Positions 39,225-51,170 of a stretch of 64,000 nt of DNA are shown here, piece after piece. The notes below the pieces were generated by a model, which saw nothing but the letters and a program-made list of their open reading frames with translations, did no database searches and was not told the DNA's origin. Both the position numbers and the translations under genes were made by a program. Origin of the DNA: Phallus indusiatus (taxonomy: Eukaryota; Basidiomycota; Agaricomycetes; Phallales; Phallaceae); assembly GCA_027605045.1 (NCBI GenBank), contig JAQFWX010000001.1, positions 1,984,001-2,048,000 on the forward strand, read 5' to 3'. Position 1 is the first letter of the stretch; the number at the start of each line of letters is the position of its first letter.

Positions 39225-41548
39225 ATGGCAGGCAGGTAGAGGCTCAGATAAGCAAGTGTCTAACTCTCTGCAATCAGTACTGAAAATTTAAACGCACTTT
39301 TTGATTTTGACAGGCATCATGGTACTGTTATCATAGATTGAGTCATTGATCGTGATTCGTCCGGAACTTGAAGCTTATTATTAACAACTATATAGACTCA
39401 AAAAAGCTGACGCCACGCTGTAATAGAATTTTGGGTCTGCACTCGACAGCGGAACTGGCGCTGCCACGCTGACATGACATGTTTAAATGGTATCAAAGGG
39501 GAGGGGAACAAACAGCAAGTGTAGACTTGATCCTGTTTTCCCCTGCGCACAGTCACAAACTTTAAAAAAAAACTCACTGACCTTGACGCTTTGACAGGGA
39601 GCGGGGAATAAGGAAGGCTATTGTAGGCCGGTGGCACTATAAGGACCAGTGCGGCGTGCGCCCGTGGCTCCTTTGCCTTTTTTAGACTATGATCATCTTC
39701 AGAAACCAGTGAACATTCAACCGCAGCTATTTGCAATTGATGTCGATTTTGTCACGAGAACTCAGAAGAGCGTTCCGGCAAATATCATCTTTGAACGCGA
39801 GCTCGGAGGAAATATTGAGCGCTGCACGAAACAAATGATACATATGTACTGCAACATGTGTTGCACCTGACGAAAATGACATTTCTTACTATAATTGAGA
39901 TTAATACCTTTTTTTATTTGCAATACTATGAAATCCCTTTCATTTCTCCCGCCGGCTTATTTATTATAATTCCTGCAGTGCAGGAAGTGCCAGAGCCGTG
40001 CAACGTGCACAGAGATAATAATACTAATATCAAACAAATCGTAATATTATCTACGCACATGCCGCATCGAACCACTGAACAATATGCTCCACTGCTCACA
40101 TTAACTCGAGGCATTCCATCTACTCCTTATATCAACAGGTCTCGAACACACCACAGCACTCTAAAGGAAGCCATGTTGTCCGATTTCATTATTGACATAC
40201 TGGTTTTTTCTTTTTCTGCAGAAAACTGTATTCCATCAAAAACGCCCTTTCACAATTTGTCTCAAATGTTACGTCAGTTACCATACATAACGTACACAAG
40301 TAGTCATAATAATAATAATGACAATGTGAAGGGAGCGAACGAAGAGCATGCATTGGTTCGTTTGTCCGATCACAGCACAACGGCGCGGAAATATCATTTC
40401 ATTTTACTTTCATTTCATTCTAGACAGCTTCGGTTCTGAAAGGGGTTCAAGGTCTTCCGTATATAGCCGAGTCCGGTGCATTGTGTCAAAAAGACAAAAA
40501 TCAAATCACGTTGATAACAGATAAAATAAATACACCGGAAAAGATGAATGGGGATATATGCGGCGTTATGTGTGGTGTGCACGCACATTTGATATTATAT
40601 TGAAGGTGAGGATTATCATTTTGTTTTCTATTTAGGTAGATCACAGGACGACGGATCAATAGCCGACCGTACGAATAGAGAAAGAACCTCTGTTGCGATC
40701 GCTTCAAGTAATTCTCACACAAAGCATAGACGATACTTGCGCCCGAAGAAAAGGGGGATAAAAAGAAAAGAAAAAAATATGAATTCAATCATCTGATTGG
40801 GCAGAGAGCCAAAAAAACCGTAGGAGGAAGGTAGAGAAAGAACCAATGAAATATGCCGTCTGCATGAGGATCAAGAATAATAAGGGAGGGTAGGGAAAAA
40901 TACAAACAAGGAACGTATTTAAAGTTATGGATAATAAAAAGAGGCGACGCGCACGCGTGATATGGTCGCTTTATAATGCTAGAATTATGATGAACAAAAG
41001 GAGAAAGTTTTTAAAAAAATAGGGTGGGAGGGAATCGATAATGAGATGCAATTTGGTAAACACAGGTTCCGAGGAAATGAATGATATAGAATGAATGAAA
41101 TCACTAGTAGTAGTAGTTGCATAAAGAAAAAGAAGAGAGAGAGAAAAAGAATCCATGACCGTTTTGAAAAAAACACTAATAGAAGTGTTGCAACATAGAA
41201 CTCCATTTTCAATGATCTTGTCGCCCATCCTACTAACTCGCACCAAGAATGACGAGACAGGGTATACATACGTCTTATCTTTTTTGTTTCGGCCCGTTAT
41301 TTCAGAAAAAGATGGACGATTATGGGAAAAGAAGGAAGGAGGAGAAAAAACAGGCATAAAGAGAAGGAAAAGAAGGGTGCGCGATTGGTTGGAATTCCAG
41401 CGGATAACAGTATAAGCTGCGGGTGGCTTACAAGCCGAGATCTAGCCGAAAGAATCCCGCATCAGACCAAATATCACAAGAAAGAAGAGAAACGAAAGGA
41501 TGGAGGGGGGAAGGGGAAAGGAAGGTATTTAGAAAAGTTTTTTTCTTA

Positions 41549-44170
41549 CTACTGACCCTGAATCATACGTTTCCGTTCTTCTTCACTGATGTTCGCAGTA
41601 GCTCGCCTTGCCAATAATTTCTCCGTACGGAAGCGCTCATACAACACGTCCTTAGTCGTAGCTTTCAGGGACTAAATAAGAGGGAAAAAAGGAAATGTAA
41701 GATTAGCTTAAGGAACTGAATAGAGATTTCGGTTATTTCTTTTTTTTTACCTTCATGTAACTGTGCAAAACGGCAGCACGCAACGCGGCAAAATCACAAT
41801 GTTGCGGATCTAAAACATCAATGGTGCCCCAACGGAACCTCCTCACGAACCTCCCATACACGTTGGGCACATGATAGTCTCCATTTTCGGATACAGAACC
41901 GTTTCCATTTCCATTGCCTTGCTGTTGCTGATGTTGGAGTTGTTGTTGTTGTTTAAGCGGTCGTTCTTTCTCCGGTGCGATAATAGCAAACGGCATTCTA
42001 GCTCGCAAATCGGCTCTTGAGAAGATGGCTCCGTAAGGACCAGCGGCGTCTGTCTTCGCGGAAACTGCGGAGGTCCGACGACTATTGGACATGTTACTAC
42101 CTTCTTCTGGCGCACCGTTGTTGTTGATGCTGTTATTGTAACTCCTGTGATTATGATTATGGATATTAGGTATTGTAATGGGTGCGATAGGATAACCAGG
42201 CGAAGCTTCGATATCCGGTTCCTCAAATTCGGCATCGACCGCGCTTTTGAGCGATTTTCTAGACCGAGATCGAGTTAAGCCCCTCTTCGGACCGCGAAGC
42301 TTAATCACAGGACGCGATTGACGGTCATCATTACTATTACCAGCTCCAGCCACAGAGACGTCACTAGAACCAACACCCACACCAGCACCGGTACCTCCAA
42401 CATTTCCATTTGAAGGAACAGGCGAAGAAGGCGTGGCGTGATTGCTAATATTCGAATTCGCGTTGTTCGTAATGGATATCATTCGTCCGGGAACGGTACC
42501 TGGCTCAGCGTCCCATATCCCCCAGATTCCTGCGCCATCAGCTGCTTGCAAATCACGACGAATAGCCAGCTTCACACGCTTTAATCGATTATCCGTCAAC
42601 GTATCCGCACGTGAAATAACAGGCAAAACGTTGACGCGTTTGCAAAGGCGGGAAATCAGACGGACTTCGATGGGAGACATGCCCAGTCTGTTCCTGTCCC
42701 CTTCTGTTGGAAATTGCACTTTCTCCTTGTTGTTGCTGGTGATCGACGGCTGCTTCTGCTTATGAGACTTGTGAGACCTTAAAGACTTTTGAGGTGACGC
42801 AGGTGGTGAAGGGATGTGGCTCTCGCGGGATATAGATGCTCTGGGAGTTTTGTCTTCTCCTGGAGTAGTACCAGTAGTAGGAGGTATAGGTGGATTTTCG
42901 GGCTCCCCATAGTCATCAGTCGACTCATCGTCAGTATCCTTTTCTTGATCCGGTTCTTCCTTCTTGGTATCATTATGACCATGCCAGTTTCCTTCTCCTT
43001 CACCTTCACCCTCCCCTTCACCTTCAACATCATCATCAAGGCCGACATCGCCTTCCTCTTCTTCCCCTTCATTACCGTCTGAGCCTGAATCATATTCGGA
43101 CACCCCTTCTCCAAGTTTTGGTGGATTATAACCAGCCGCGGCCCATCGAGATCGGGCTTGACGAGCGGCTGGTGTCATCACGGAATCAGGATCAATAAGA
43201 TATATACATCTAATTAAACGAACAATTTATGTCAGTCAGCGTCTGGCTGTACACGTAAAGAAAAGAAAGGAACGTGTCTGCCTCTTACAAATGAACATGT
43301 TGATCCCCTTTACTCGTTCGGACCACTTTGCTCTCTTCCCCCATGGTCTCAGCAAACTGTGTATCGATATATTTGAGGATATCTGAGAAAGTCCGTTCCA
43401 GGACAAACTCCTTGCTTTCCGAATAGTCTAGTCCTGGGGTATCTATACAAGTCAAGGCAATACGGTCGTCTGTAGTTGGTATACGATTAGGAGCACTCTG
43501 GAGAATCTCGACGCAAGCTGTGCTTATAGATGTTGTGGGCTTGACATTAGTCGAACGATATGATGCCAAAGTGGCTAGCTGCTCTGCGGTGTTGGTTGGG
43601 GATATATTGGACGTGCCCAACAAAAGACGAATGAATGAGGTCTTGCCAGTTTTTTTAGCCCCGACGACCTAAAATAACACAAAATGGCAATAGAACGTAT
43701 TCCCTTTCAGCTTTTTTGTCTTGATGAAAAAACGAGAGGGCGTTTGATTGACATACCATTACATTGAAATTTGGTGCGTATTTGGCCCTTCTCGTAACGG
43801 TGCGAGGATGGGTAGCCGTTCGGCCTCGAGCTCCAACGGCACTGAAGGAGGAGGGTGGAGGGGGAACGCCAGTTCCAAACAAAGCAGAGACAGGGTTCCC
43901 TGATTTGGGAAATGCCTGATCTGTAGACTCTCTGAATGGCTTGTGAAACGGGATAGGACCGCGCGTGGATTGGAAGGAAACCTTGGTAGAACCCGTCTGA
44001 GGGCGGTCGAGTGGGGGCGAAGGGTAGTCTGTTGCGTAGACCTGGTTAATATCAACGAGGTTCTCCGGCCATGGAATGCGTTGTTCTTTCAGTTGAGGAA
44101 GGGAGGGAGAAGGACGGACGACGGGTTCCTCGACGGGCTTTTTCTTCTTTGAGCCGAAGCCTAAAACCAT
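41549..44170 (-). CDS. divergent septin-like GTPase
   Basis: Four exons (44170-43757, 43668-43289, 43209-41751, 41671-41549) give 791 aa. The basic N-terminus (MVLGFGSKKKKPVEEP) leads to a P-loop VVGAKKTGKTSF (about 139-150). G3 is CIDTPGLDYSESKEF and the next block is LCIYLIDPDSV. A large acidic/Ser-rich insert comes before RVNVLPVISRADTLTDNRLK, where the septin AKAD is SRAD. A second insert includes basic and poly-Gln tracts. The C-terminal block RRFRWGTIDVLDPQHCDFAA, then SLKATTKDVLYERFRTEKLL, matches the septin-unique element pattern (RYPWG, DF, LR, YE.YR). Canonical septins form filaments at the neck or septum. This protein is much longer than the usual 350-500 aa and shows no C-terminal coiled coil, so filament assembly is uncertain. 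It is the nearest relative in the window of the G domain at 27.8 kb. Confidence 0.78.
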
Positions 44171-44795
44171 CGGTGTTGCGGCAAAGAGAGTACGGTTGTA
44201 GTGGTCGTTGTTGCTAGTGCTGTTCTCTGCCTCTCCGACACCCTTTTTTTTTGGTCACAAGCTAATATGAACAACACACGTTCGCGGTCGTTTTCGGGTA
44301 CAATTTGGAAGAAGTCCAGGTCCAGGGAATACACGACTCTTGGACGACGGAAAAGAAGGTAACAGGAGGAAGAAAGAGAAGAATAGAAGAACAGAAGAAA
44401 ACAACAGGATTTTGAAACAAAGGAATAGTTTAGAGAGACCGTGAATGTGATTGCAAAAGGAACGACAAGGAACGGCAACGAGCAGAGCAACCAATTGAAA
44501 TTGAAGTCCCGACCCGCCGGACACTCTGTCCCATTTCGAGAATTTTTTTTTTGGTCACGGGGCGTGGATTTGCAGTAATACTAGTAGCAGCACAGGAAAG
44601 TAGATCCCTTTCGAGGATGACAGTGAGCTCAAGTCGCAGTCGTCAACGACAACGGGTAGATTAATTCCCCCCTGACACGTAAGAATATATCTAATTAATT
44701 ATTTTCCATTCATTCATTCATTCACGATTCATTAATGGCCGGCTAACGGGAAAGGTCTTTCTACATAGATTAACATATAGTAATTACTACAGATT
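44171..44795. other. intergenic between septin-like gene and DUF6533 copy 1
   Basis: Contains the promoter of the minus-strand septin-like gene; its coding-strand leader is T/C-rich near 44340-44400. The right half contains CATT repeats near 44710 that recur at 48800, part of the duplicated unit. No gene was seen. Confidence 0.45.
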
Positions 44796-47040
44796 CTACA
44801 ATGCGTAGTGGGTACTACTATAAAATTTGGGACTCGTCGGACTGTCTTCATTGACATAGTACGGCAATTTCGAAAGACGGTACCTTGCCAGGTCATGCGA
44901 GCCATGGCTACCGACGGGTGTCGAGTCTGACTCTATCTCGTCAGGGCAGGGTTCATCCCCAAGTGCACCTATGAATTGGTCTATTCGTGACACTTTGTGA
45001 TGGGCTTCACTATTGTTGCCACACGGTCGCGATCCGTTCCCATTTCCGTGTCCATGTCGCATTGTTCTCAGGTTTAAAACCAGACGTGTCACCATGATTG
45101 TAGTCAGTACCTGGGAAAAGCTGTACAATTTTTGTTTGGTTTGAGAAATCCCGAAGCAAAATCAGTGATCTGATGAACGTCCGGAGGAATCAGCCTTTCT
45201 TACCCAGCCCCAATAGCTTTCAGATCTTCCGTCGCAGCCTATCATTCATTATAGCGTGAGAGGCTATTTCATCTTCAAAATAGATAGCCTTTCTTACGAT
45301 GTAAAGCATGGTGTTCAGAAAATTTGCACTGAAAACACAAAAGAAATACAATGCGCCATCTCGAATAAAAATCTTCAACATTCTAAACAGAGGCCTTCTC
45401 AGTCAATAACGATCATCAAGGAACAAACAGTCACTTTACGCGTTTGCTTTGGTTTCTTTGGAATACTTGATGACACGCAACAAAGTTAGCCCAAAAATGA
45501 CGGAATCCGTAAATAAGGGCATCAACCAAGTAGGTGCTACATCACCACATTCAATCAGCGAGCCTTACCACCAAAGAGCAAAATCTCTTACTGAAAAGGC
45601 TATTCTTCCCCGTTAATATGCACCCGACTAAGAAAGGTGGTAACGGAACCCCTTTAATCAAAAGAAAACAATCAAAAACGTGTTTCACACCAAAACTCAA
45701 ATTACCTACGTTGACTGAAACCTAACGCCATTCCGGTAAACGCCATCTGCATTATCCAAAAGAACGATAGGATACAAAGAATCCGTTTATCCTTGTGCCA
45801 TAGAGCCCACACTCGCAATCCCATTATGACTTTATAGGCATATAAAGGTAAGTTATTTTTTAGTTCTGAAAACAGAGGTGGAAAACGCACTTTCAGCGAC
45901 TTGAGTTTATTAATTAATTAAAACCGTTAATGACTTTCATCACTTAATCAATTATAATGGAACAGAACTTACTCCCCACTGTCGCAACCGTTGATGCCCC
46001 GGAGAAACGAACAAAGTGGGTACAATGCGATCTGCATGACTTTACACGTTAGCATCCCCATCTCATTTCGTATCTCGATTGCAACGCACACCTGAGAAGA
46101 AATTTGAATAAGAGTGCATGATAATGTAACTAAGGAGAGACATACATGATGTGACCAAGCGGCAGACAAAAAGGCTACTGTGATTATTGGGCGTTGTAAT
46201 GTCGAAAAATACCGCATGAGCGCAAAAAGAAATGTCGCTCCTGTCCACGGCTGACTCCATATTTGCTCAACCTATACAAAAAGCTTTTGTCACATATATC
46301 GATAATAAAGACTTATAATTCACGTTACCTCTTGGCCAAATGTGATCACTAATTCGTTTCATCAATTAGTTCGATGTCAAAGCCGTGCGAATGAACTTGA
46401 GGAGCTTACAATGATCGTATATTAGGGCAACTCCGGAGGCCATTTGAAAGTATTTTGAGGCTTGTCTAAATAGAAGGACGTTAATTAAAGATGATTGACA
46501 CTCATTGCCCACGGTTTCAACTCACAAATGAACTGCAGTCTGAAGCAAAGCAGGTGTAATCTGAGTTGAGACCGAGGTGGCGGTGACATTCACCATTGTA
46601 CTAACAATGCCTTTCTCCATTTTTTAGGGAAAAGAGTGGTGATTTTCGAAGCTAGGGGTCGCGTAACACGAAGGAAAGGATAAAATCACGCCCCACCCTG
46701 CTGAAAAAGAAAAGTGAGGTACAGCTCTAAGCCGTCCTTTTAACCTGCTTTGTCCTCTTTGCCATTTGCTCGAGAAAATCATCTAGTTCATCCCAGGCTA
46801 GTTGATTTACCTCCTAGGCGTGGGTGGTTTGGCACCCAACTCGGTGATGTTTGGAGCGCAATCGTGAGCGGCGTTCCTAAATTTTTAAAAAAAAAACAAA
46901 AAAGCATGAAGCATATGAATCATAATGACAGAGAAAGGTTAAACATCTACCTGTAGGAATGCAGAGAAAAACCTCGGCGGACGCCTTCTATCAAATCCGC
47001 CATCTTCATCTTTTGACAGCCCTGGATTCAATCATTTCGC
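44640..47040. repeat. tandem duplication, left unit
   Basis: Carries DUF6533 copy 1 with both flanks. The left flank CCCCTGACACGTAAGAATAT resembles the sequence at 48755. The right flank contains CTGGATTCAATCATTTC and resembles sequence near 51445. Limits are by eye and approximate. Exons are better kept than introns, so the duplication is old rather than recent. Confidence 0.65.
44796..46620 (-). CDS. DUF6533-type multi-pass membrane protein, copy 1
   Basis: Multi-exon gene starting MEKGIVSTMVNVTATSVSTQ. The DUF6533-like opening KYFQMASGVALIYDH is followed by ITFGQEVEQIWSQPWTGATF and RYFSTLQRPIITVAFLSAAW. Further hydrophobic helices include VIMGLRVWALWHKDKRILC, FFWIMQMAFTGMALGFS and WLMPLFTDSVIFGLTLL. 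The last exon contains FSQVLTTIMVTRLVLNLRTM and a polar His/Gly tail ending near a stop at 44796. About seven membrane segments are expected. DUF6533 proteins are abundant in Agaricomycetes and have no established function; receptor-like or transport roles are speculation. Copy 2 lies 2.6 kb upstream in the same orientation. Confidence 0.8.
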
Positions 47041-49254
47041 TAACAATTAATAGCCCGGCCGGGGTGTATCCTTGGCCTGGACACGGGAGAAAAAATGCCT
47101 ATAGTTGTACCCGCATTAGTCGGATTGGATCATGTCAAATCTGGCCGTGGTATCCACCTGGCAACATCTTGTGCTGCGAGGTGAGCTGTTCCAGCAATTG
47201 ACATCCCATTGGATTTTGGACTTGATAAAACTGTTCATGGGAATACTGATAGCCAGAGTTGATTCGTATGACGCGCATTGGAAATATATACGTATCGGTG
47301 AAGAAGACAACTGCAAATTAAATGACCTTGGGCAGCCATGGGCATGGTGGCGCTGGATGTTTCTATGAGCCTTGGAAATCTTTACAGCCGCGATCCTTGA
47401 CACTCAAGTACGGATACGAAGACTAGTAAATGAAATCATGAGACGTCGACGTGCGAAAGTATGAGGTTAATTTAAAATAGATTGATACGAACGCACGCCG
47501 TATGCTGCCGTATGCCCAGCTAGCTTGACAACCCAGGGGGGTTTTCTGATTCCTGAGTCGCATGCTAATCATAAAAGGAATACCAAGCTGGGAATGTGAT
47601 TGTAGGCCAGAGACGTAATAAGGGCTCAAGGACTTTATTGGGTTAAAACGAGCAAGGAGATTGATATAATCGCTCAATCCTCTGAAGCTTGTGCGTCAAC
47701 GTTGTATGGAGTCGTTTTTGTCGTATGTTTTCTCGGTTATTAGTTCGGATATTTCCGTCAAATTGACCTAGAAGATTGTCATACCACCAATGGATGTTGT
47801 CCACGCGAGTTAGTGGATACGCGTTCGCGTGGTTCCAAGTCGTCTCAAGCTGTTCAATTCCATTAGTAAGCGCTCGGTGTTCCTCTGCACCAACGTACAG
47901 TCAGTCGTACGCTGTCATTCGGTTAATGAGCTTGGTGCTTTCTTCTTTTTCACTTATCCGAATAAATAGGCATTCTCAGATAGACACTCTCCGCGATGAC
48001 GGATGGATGGCAGATTTACAGCCTACAACCTCAAGCAAACCCGATTCTCCAACAGAATATGGTTAAGTATCGGTCAGAAACTACTGGATACTACTGGTTT
48101 CGCTACAAGAGATAAATCAGCCGTTTAATAAAGACCTCAATACTTCAAAAAATGAAATTTCACAAGGAGAGAAGAGGTATCGCTGAATCCGCAACCCATT
48201 TCAGCCATCCATGACGACTTGAAAGGCGATTTCTCTTATCATCTCGGTAGCAGGTGATGGTCGCAGGTGAAAAGCCAGCAAAATATTTACAACCTCGAAT
48301 CTCGCGTTCGGAGTAACCCAGTCACAAAACGACCCGGTCCTCAAAATAATTACTCGAGAATTCAATTTTTTCGTCTGAAATCAGCTGTACCATTACCGTG
48401 AGTAGCAAAAGTCTTCCATCTTCCCTTCCATGATGTCTTATACTATGTTTTAGATTGATTAGCTTTCGACGAATTCGAAGCTGTGCTTCCTTGCCCACAT
48501 GTTCTTCTCTTGCTAGATAACTTCAAAATCACCCCTTAATCATGGTTAAACATAATATGATGCGGATAACGTATGAATCTCCGGCGACGTTCTGTATACG
48601 GTAGACCAAAATTGACATCACTAGCCCGGGCATTGCGGCGCGTCAATCCGCAATAGAAATTGTGATACCAAAGGAGACTGGACCATTTCCAAAGCAAAGC
48701 TTAACTTATGGTAGCCATCAGCCTCTGCCAGCAAACAGCTGGTCAAATGAACCCCCTGACACATAGGAGAATATACAATACAATTTGACATTTCATTCAT
48801 TCATTTCCGGCTACATAATAGATTTCTCACTCATAGATTCATTTCATGCACGGTATTGAGCTCTAACCTCGTTAGACGTTTTCTCCCTGGCCGGGTCACC
48901 GAAGGATACTTGGGAGAAGGTTCAGTGCCTAACGAATTCGGTGCATGGAGGTGACCGCTCCGGTCGGCGACCCTGTACGTACCCTGTTAGCTAACCAACT
49001 ATTAAATTGCTAATCACGAATTGTGTATGTACATGTCAATCAAGGAAAGCAAGGACGACATACGCAGAAAAGGAAGGATACAAAGGGGAAACAGAAAATG
49101 TCAACGTGAACGACTGGTACTACTTATGCAAGGGATGGAAGGGTGGGAAAACAGATAAGTTAAGAGAGATGATCGGGAACTCGGGGAAACGCTTGGGGGT
49201 CTGTCGAAAGAGACGAGGAGCAAGCGTCTCCGCGGAACCCTGGTGGCACCTTGC
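46621..49254. other. intergenic between DUF6533 copies
   Basis: Comprises the promoter of copy 1, about 1.7 kb of unduplicated spacer, and the 3' flank of copy 2. Frames at 46959-47201 and 47132-47368 (plus) show no recognisable domain. One possible minus-strand exon at 47643-47895 is listed separately. Confidence 0.4.
47643..47895 (-). other. possible orphan exon
   Basis: After an acceptor-like GTTGGTGCAG the minus strand is open for about 84 codons (EEHRALTNGIEQLETTWNHA ... RVDNIHWWYDNL ... HTTLTHKLQRIERL) to a TAA at 47643-47645. The peptide is amphipathic and helix-like, with a composition more protein-like than neighbouring frames, but no start exon could be joined. It may be a small lineage-specific gene or a decayed one. 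Not recognised. Confidence 0.25.
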
Positions 49255-51069
49255 TTACACAGGCATATTGCCCTGCTGTGCGTAGCGGGCACCGCTGTAA
49301 AATCTGGGACTCGTAGGACTACCCTTGCTATACGGTAGTTTTGAGAGACGGTATCGCGCCAGGTCATTGCCTTCCAGCCATGCCCCATTGGAATCATAGC
49401 TACCGATAAGCGTCGAGTCCGTCTCAGGACATGACTCATCCCCAAGAGCTCCTATGAAATTATCTATCCGCGACACTTTGTGATTGGCTTCCATACTTCC
49501 GTGACATGGCCGCGATCCATGTCCATGTCCATGTCGCATCGTTCTCAAGTTTAGGACCAGTCGTGTTACCATGATGGAAGTCAACACCTGGGAGAACCTA
49601 GTGCCAAAAGAGATCGAAACAAAATCAACCATCACGGAATCTTTGATGGAGAGACTCTCTCTTACCCAGCACCAATCGCTTTCAAATCTTTCGTCGCAGC
49701 CTGTCATTGATGGCGTTAAAGGTATAACCGTTTCGTACAATAAACAAACTTCCGACTTACAATGTAGAGTATAGTATTCAGAAGGTTAGCGCTGAAAACA
49801 CAGAGGAAATACAACGCTCCATCTCGAATGAACATCCTCAACATTCTGTAATGATTCCTTTAGTTTGCAATGGCACGAGGAAAGCAAAAGATACTTTACG
49901 CGTTTGCTTTGGTTTCTTTGGAGTACTTGACGACACGCAACAGAGTTAGCCCGAAAATAACGGAATCCGTGAACAAGGGCATCAACCAGGTAGGTGCTAC
50001 ACCACTTTCAATCAATAAACCTTACGGCTAAAATTACCCCTCTTACTGAAAAAACTGTCCTTCCCCGTTAAAATACACCCAACCAAGAAAGGTGGGAGCG
50101 GAACCCCTTTAATAAATGAGACTAGTTCACAACTTGCTTCAGATGAAACTCAATTCATAACACCTACTTTCACTGAAATTCAGCGCCATCCCCGTAAACG
50201 CAATCTGTATCGTCCAAAAAAAGGCCAGTATACAAAGAATTCGTTTATTTTTGTGCCATAAAGCCCACACGCGTAAACCCATTATAACTGTACACGCATA
50301 TAAACAGTTAATTCCAAAAATCAAGGTGAGAGACATACTTTCGGCGACTTAAAAGATTATCAATTAGTATTCTTGGCAGTTTCTGTTTATTGAAACTTAC
50401 CCCCTACTATCACAATTGTTGTTGCTCCAGCAAACCGGACAAAATGGGTACAGTGCGATCTGTCATGATCCACATGTCAGTTTATGTATGCAATATATGT
50501 ATGTCATCCCCCATTTATTATTTTGAATGTAACGTACACCTAAAATGAATTCAATTGAATTAGCCTTGATGAATAGCATATTTGAAAACCCACATGATGT
50601 GACCAAGCAGCAGACAAGAAGGCCGTTGTTATGATTGGACGTTGCAACGTGGAAAGATAACGAATGAGCGCAAACAGCCATGTTGCACCGCTCCATGGTT
50701 GACTCCATATTTGCTCGACCTACATAGAACACTCAGCATCACCTAAATCATAATCAATGTTTGTGGTTCAGTCTACCTCTTGACCAAAGGTTATCACTAT
50801 TTTGTTCCAAAGCACAAATCATCAAAGCGGTTCTGACGACGAAGAGGAAGATTGGAAGCGTACAATGATCATATATCAGAATAACTCCGGAAGCAACTTG
50901 AAAATATTTCGAAGCCTGTCTATATTAACCAAGGGTTTGAATCAACAATATCTGGGAAGCTCATTATAACTCACAGGTGAACAGCAGTTTGGAGTAAAGC
51001 AGGTGTAATATGAGTTGGAGTCGAGCTGGTGGTGGCATTAACCATTGTGCTAAGAATGTTCGTCGTCAT
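49255..51069 (-). CDS. DUF6533-type multi-pass membrane protein, copy 2
   Basis: Starts MTTNILSTMVNATTSSTPTH at 51069 and follows copy 1 exon by exon. The shared HITPALLQTAVHL exon is followed by the membrane helices, with VIMGLRVWALWHKNKRILC, FFWTIQIAFTGMALNFSE and FSQVLTSIMVTRLVLNLRTM. The tail (ISRIDNFIGALGDE-like) ends near a stop at 49255. The soluble tails share LARYRLSKLPY and differ in length. Function is unknown, as for the family. Regulation may differ from copy 1, because the upstream sequences are only partly alike. Confidence 0.8.
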
Positions 51070-51164
51070 TTTTGAGGAACCAAATTTTACAATCCGCTAC
51101 GAGGGGGGGAAAGACCAAATCGCCCTGGAAAGAGGGAGAGGGAGAGATAGCCCGGAACCGCGCC

Positions 51165-51170
51165 TATATA
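51165..51170 (-). promoter_or_regulatory. possible TATA box of DUF6533 copy 2
   Basis: TATATA about 95 nt upstream of the copy 2 start codon. The motif also reads TATATAAA on the plus strand, so its direction is ambiguous. Confidence 0.3.

Larger units (their letters stand above)
33066..41548. other. 8.5-kb region with no convincing gene
   Basis: Lies between the 3' ends of two convergent septin-like genes. Open frames are short (the longest is 193 codons at 39858-40439), carry no domain, and show no spliceable continuation. The sequence is AT-rich with homopolymers and simple repeats. No transposase, reverse transcriptase, terminal repeats or tRNA were recognised. Long 3' UTRs or non-coding transcripts are possible but unsupported. 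Confidence 0.4.

Noticed and set aside
39858..40439. 193-codon plus-strand frame, the longest in the 8.5-kb gap
   Set aside because: Composition is rich in His/Ile/Thr/Asn typical of AT-rich non-coding DNA, and no homologous segment was recognised.
47132..47403. Frames on both strands between the DUF6533 copies
   Set aside because: They overlap on opposite strands, have no domain, and neither is bounded by convincing splice sites.
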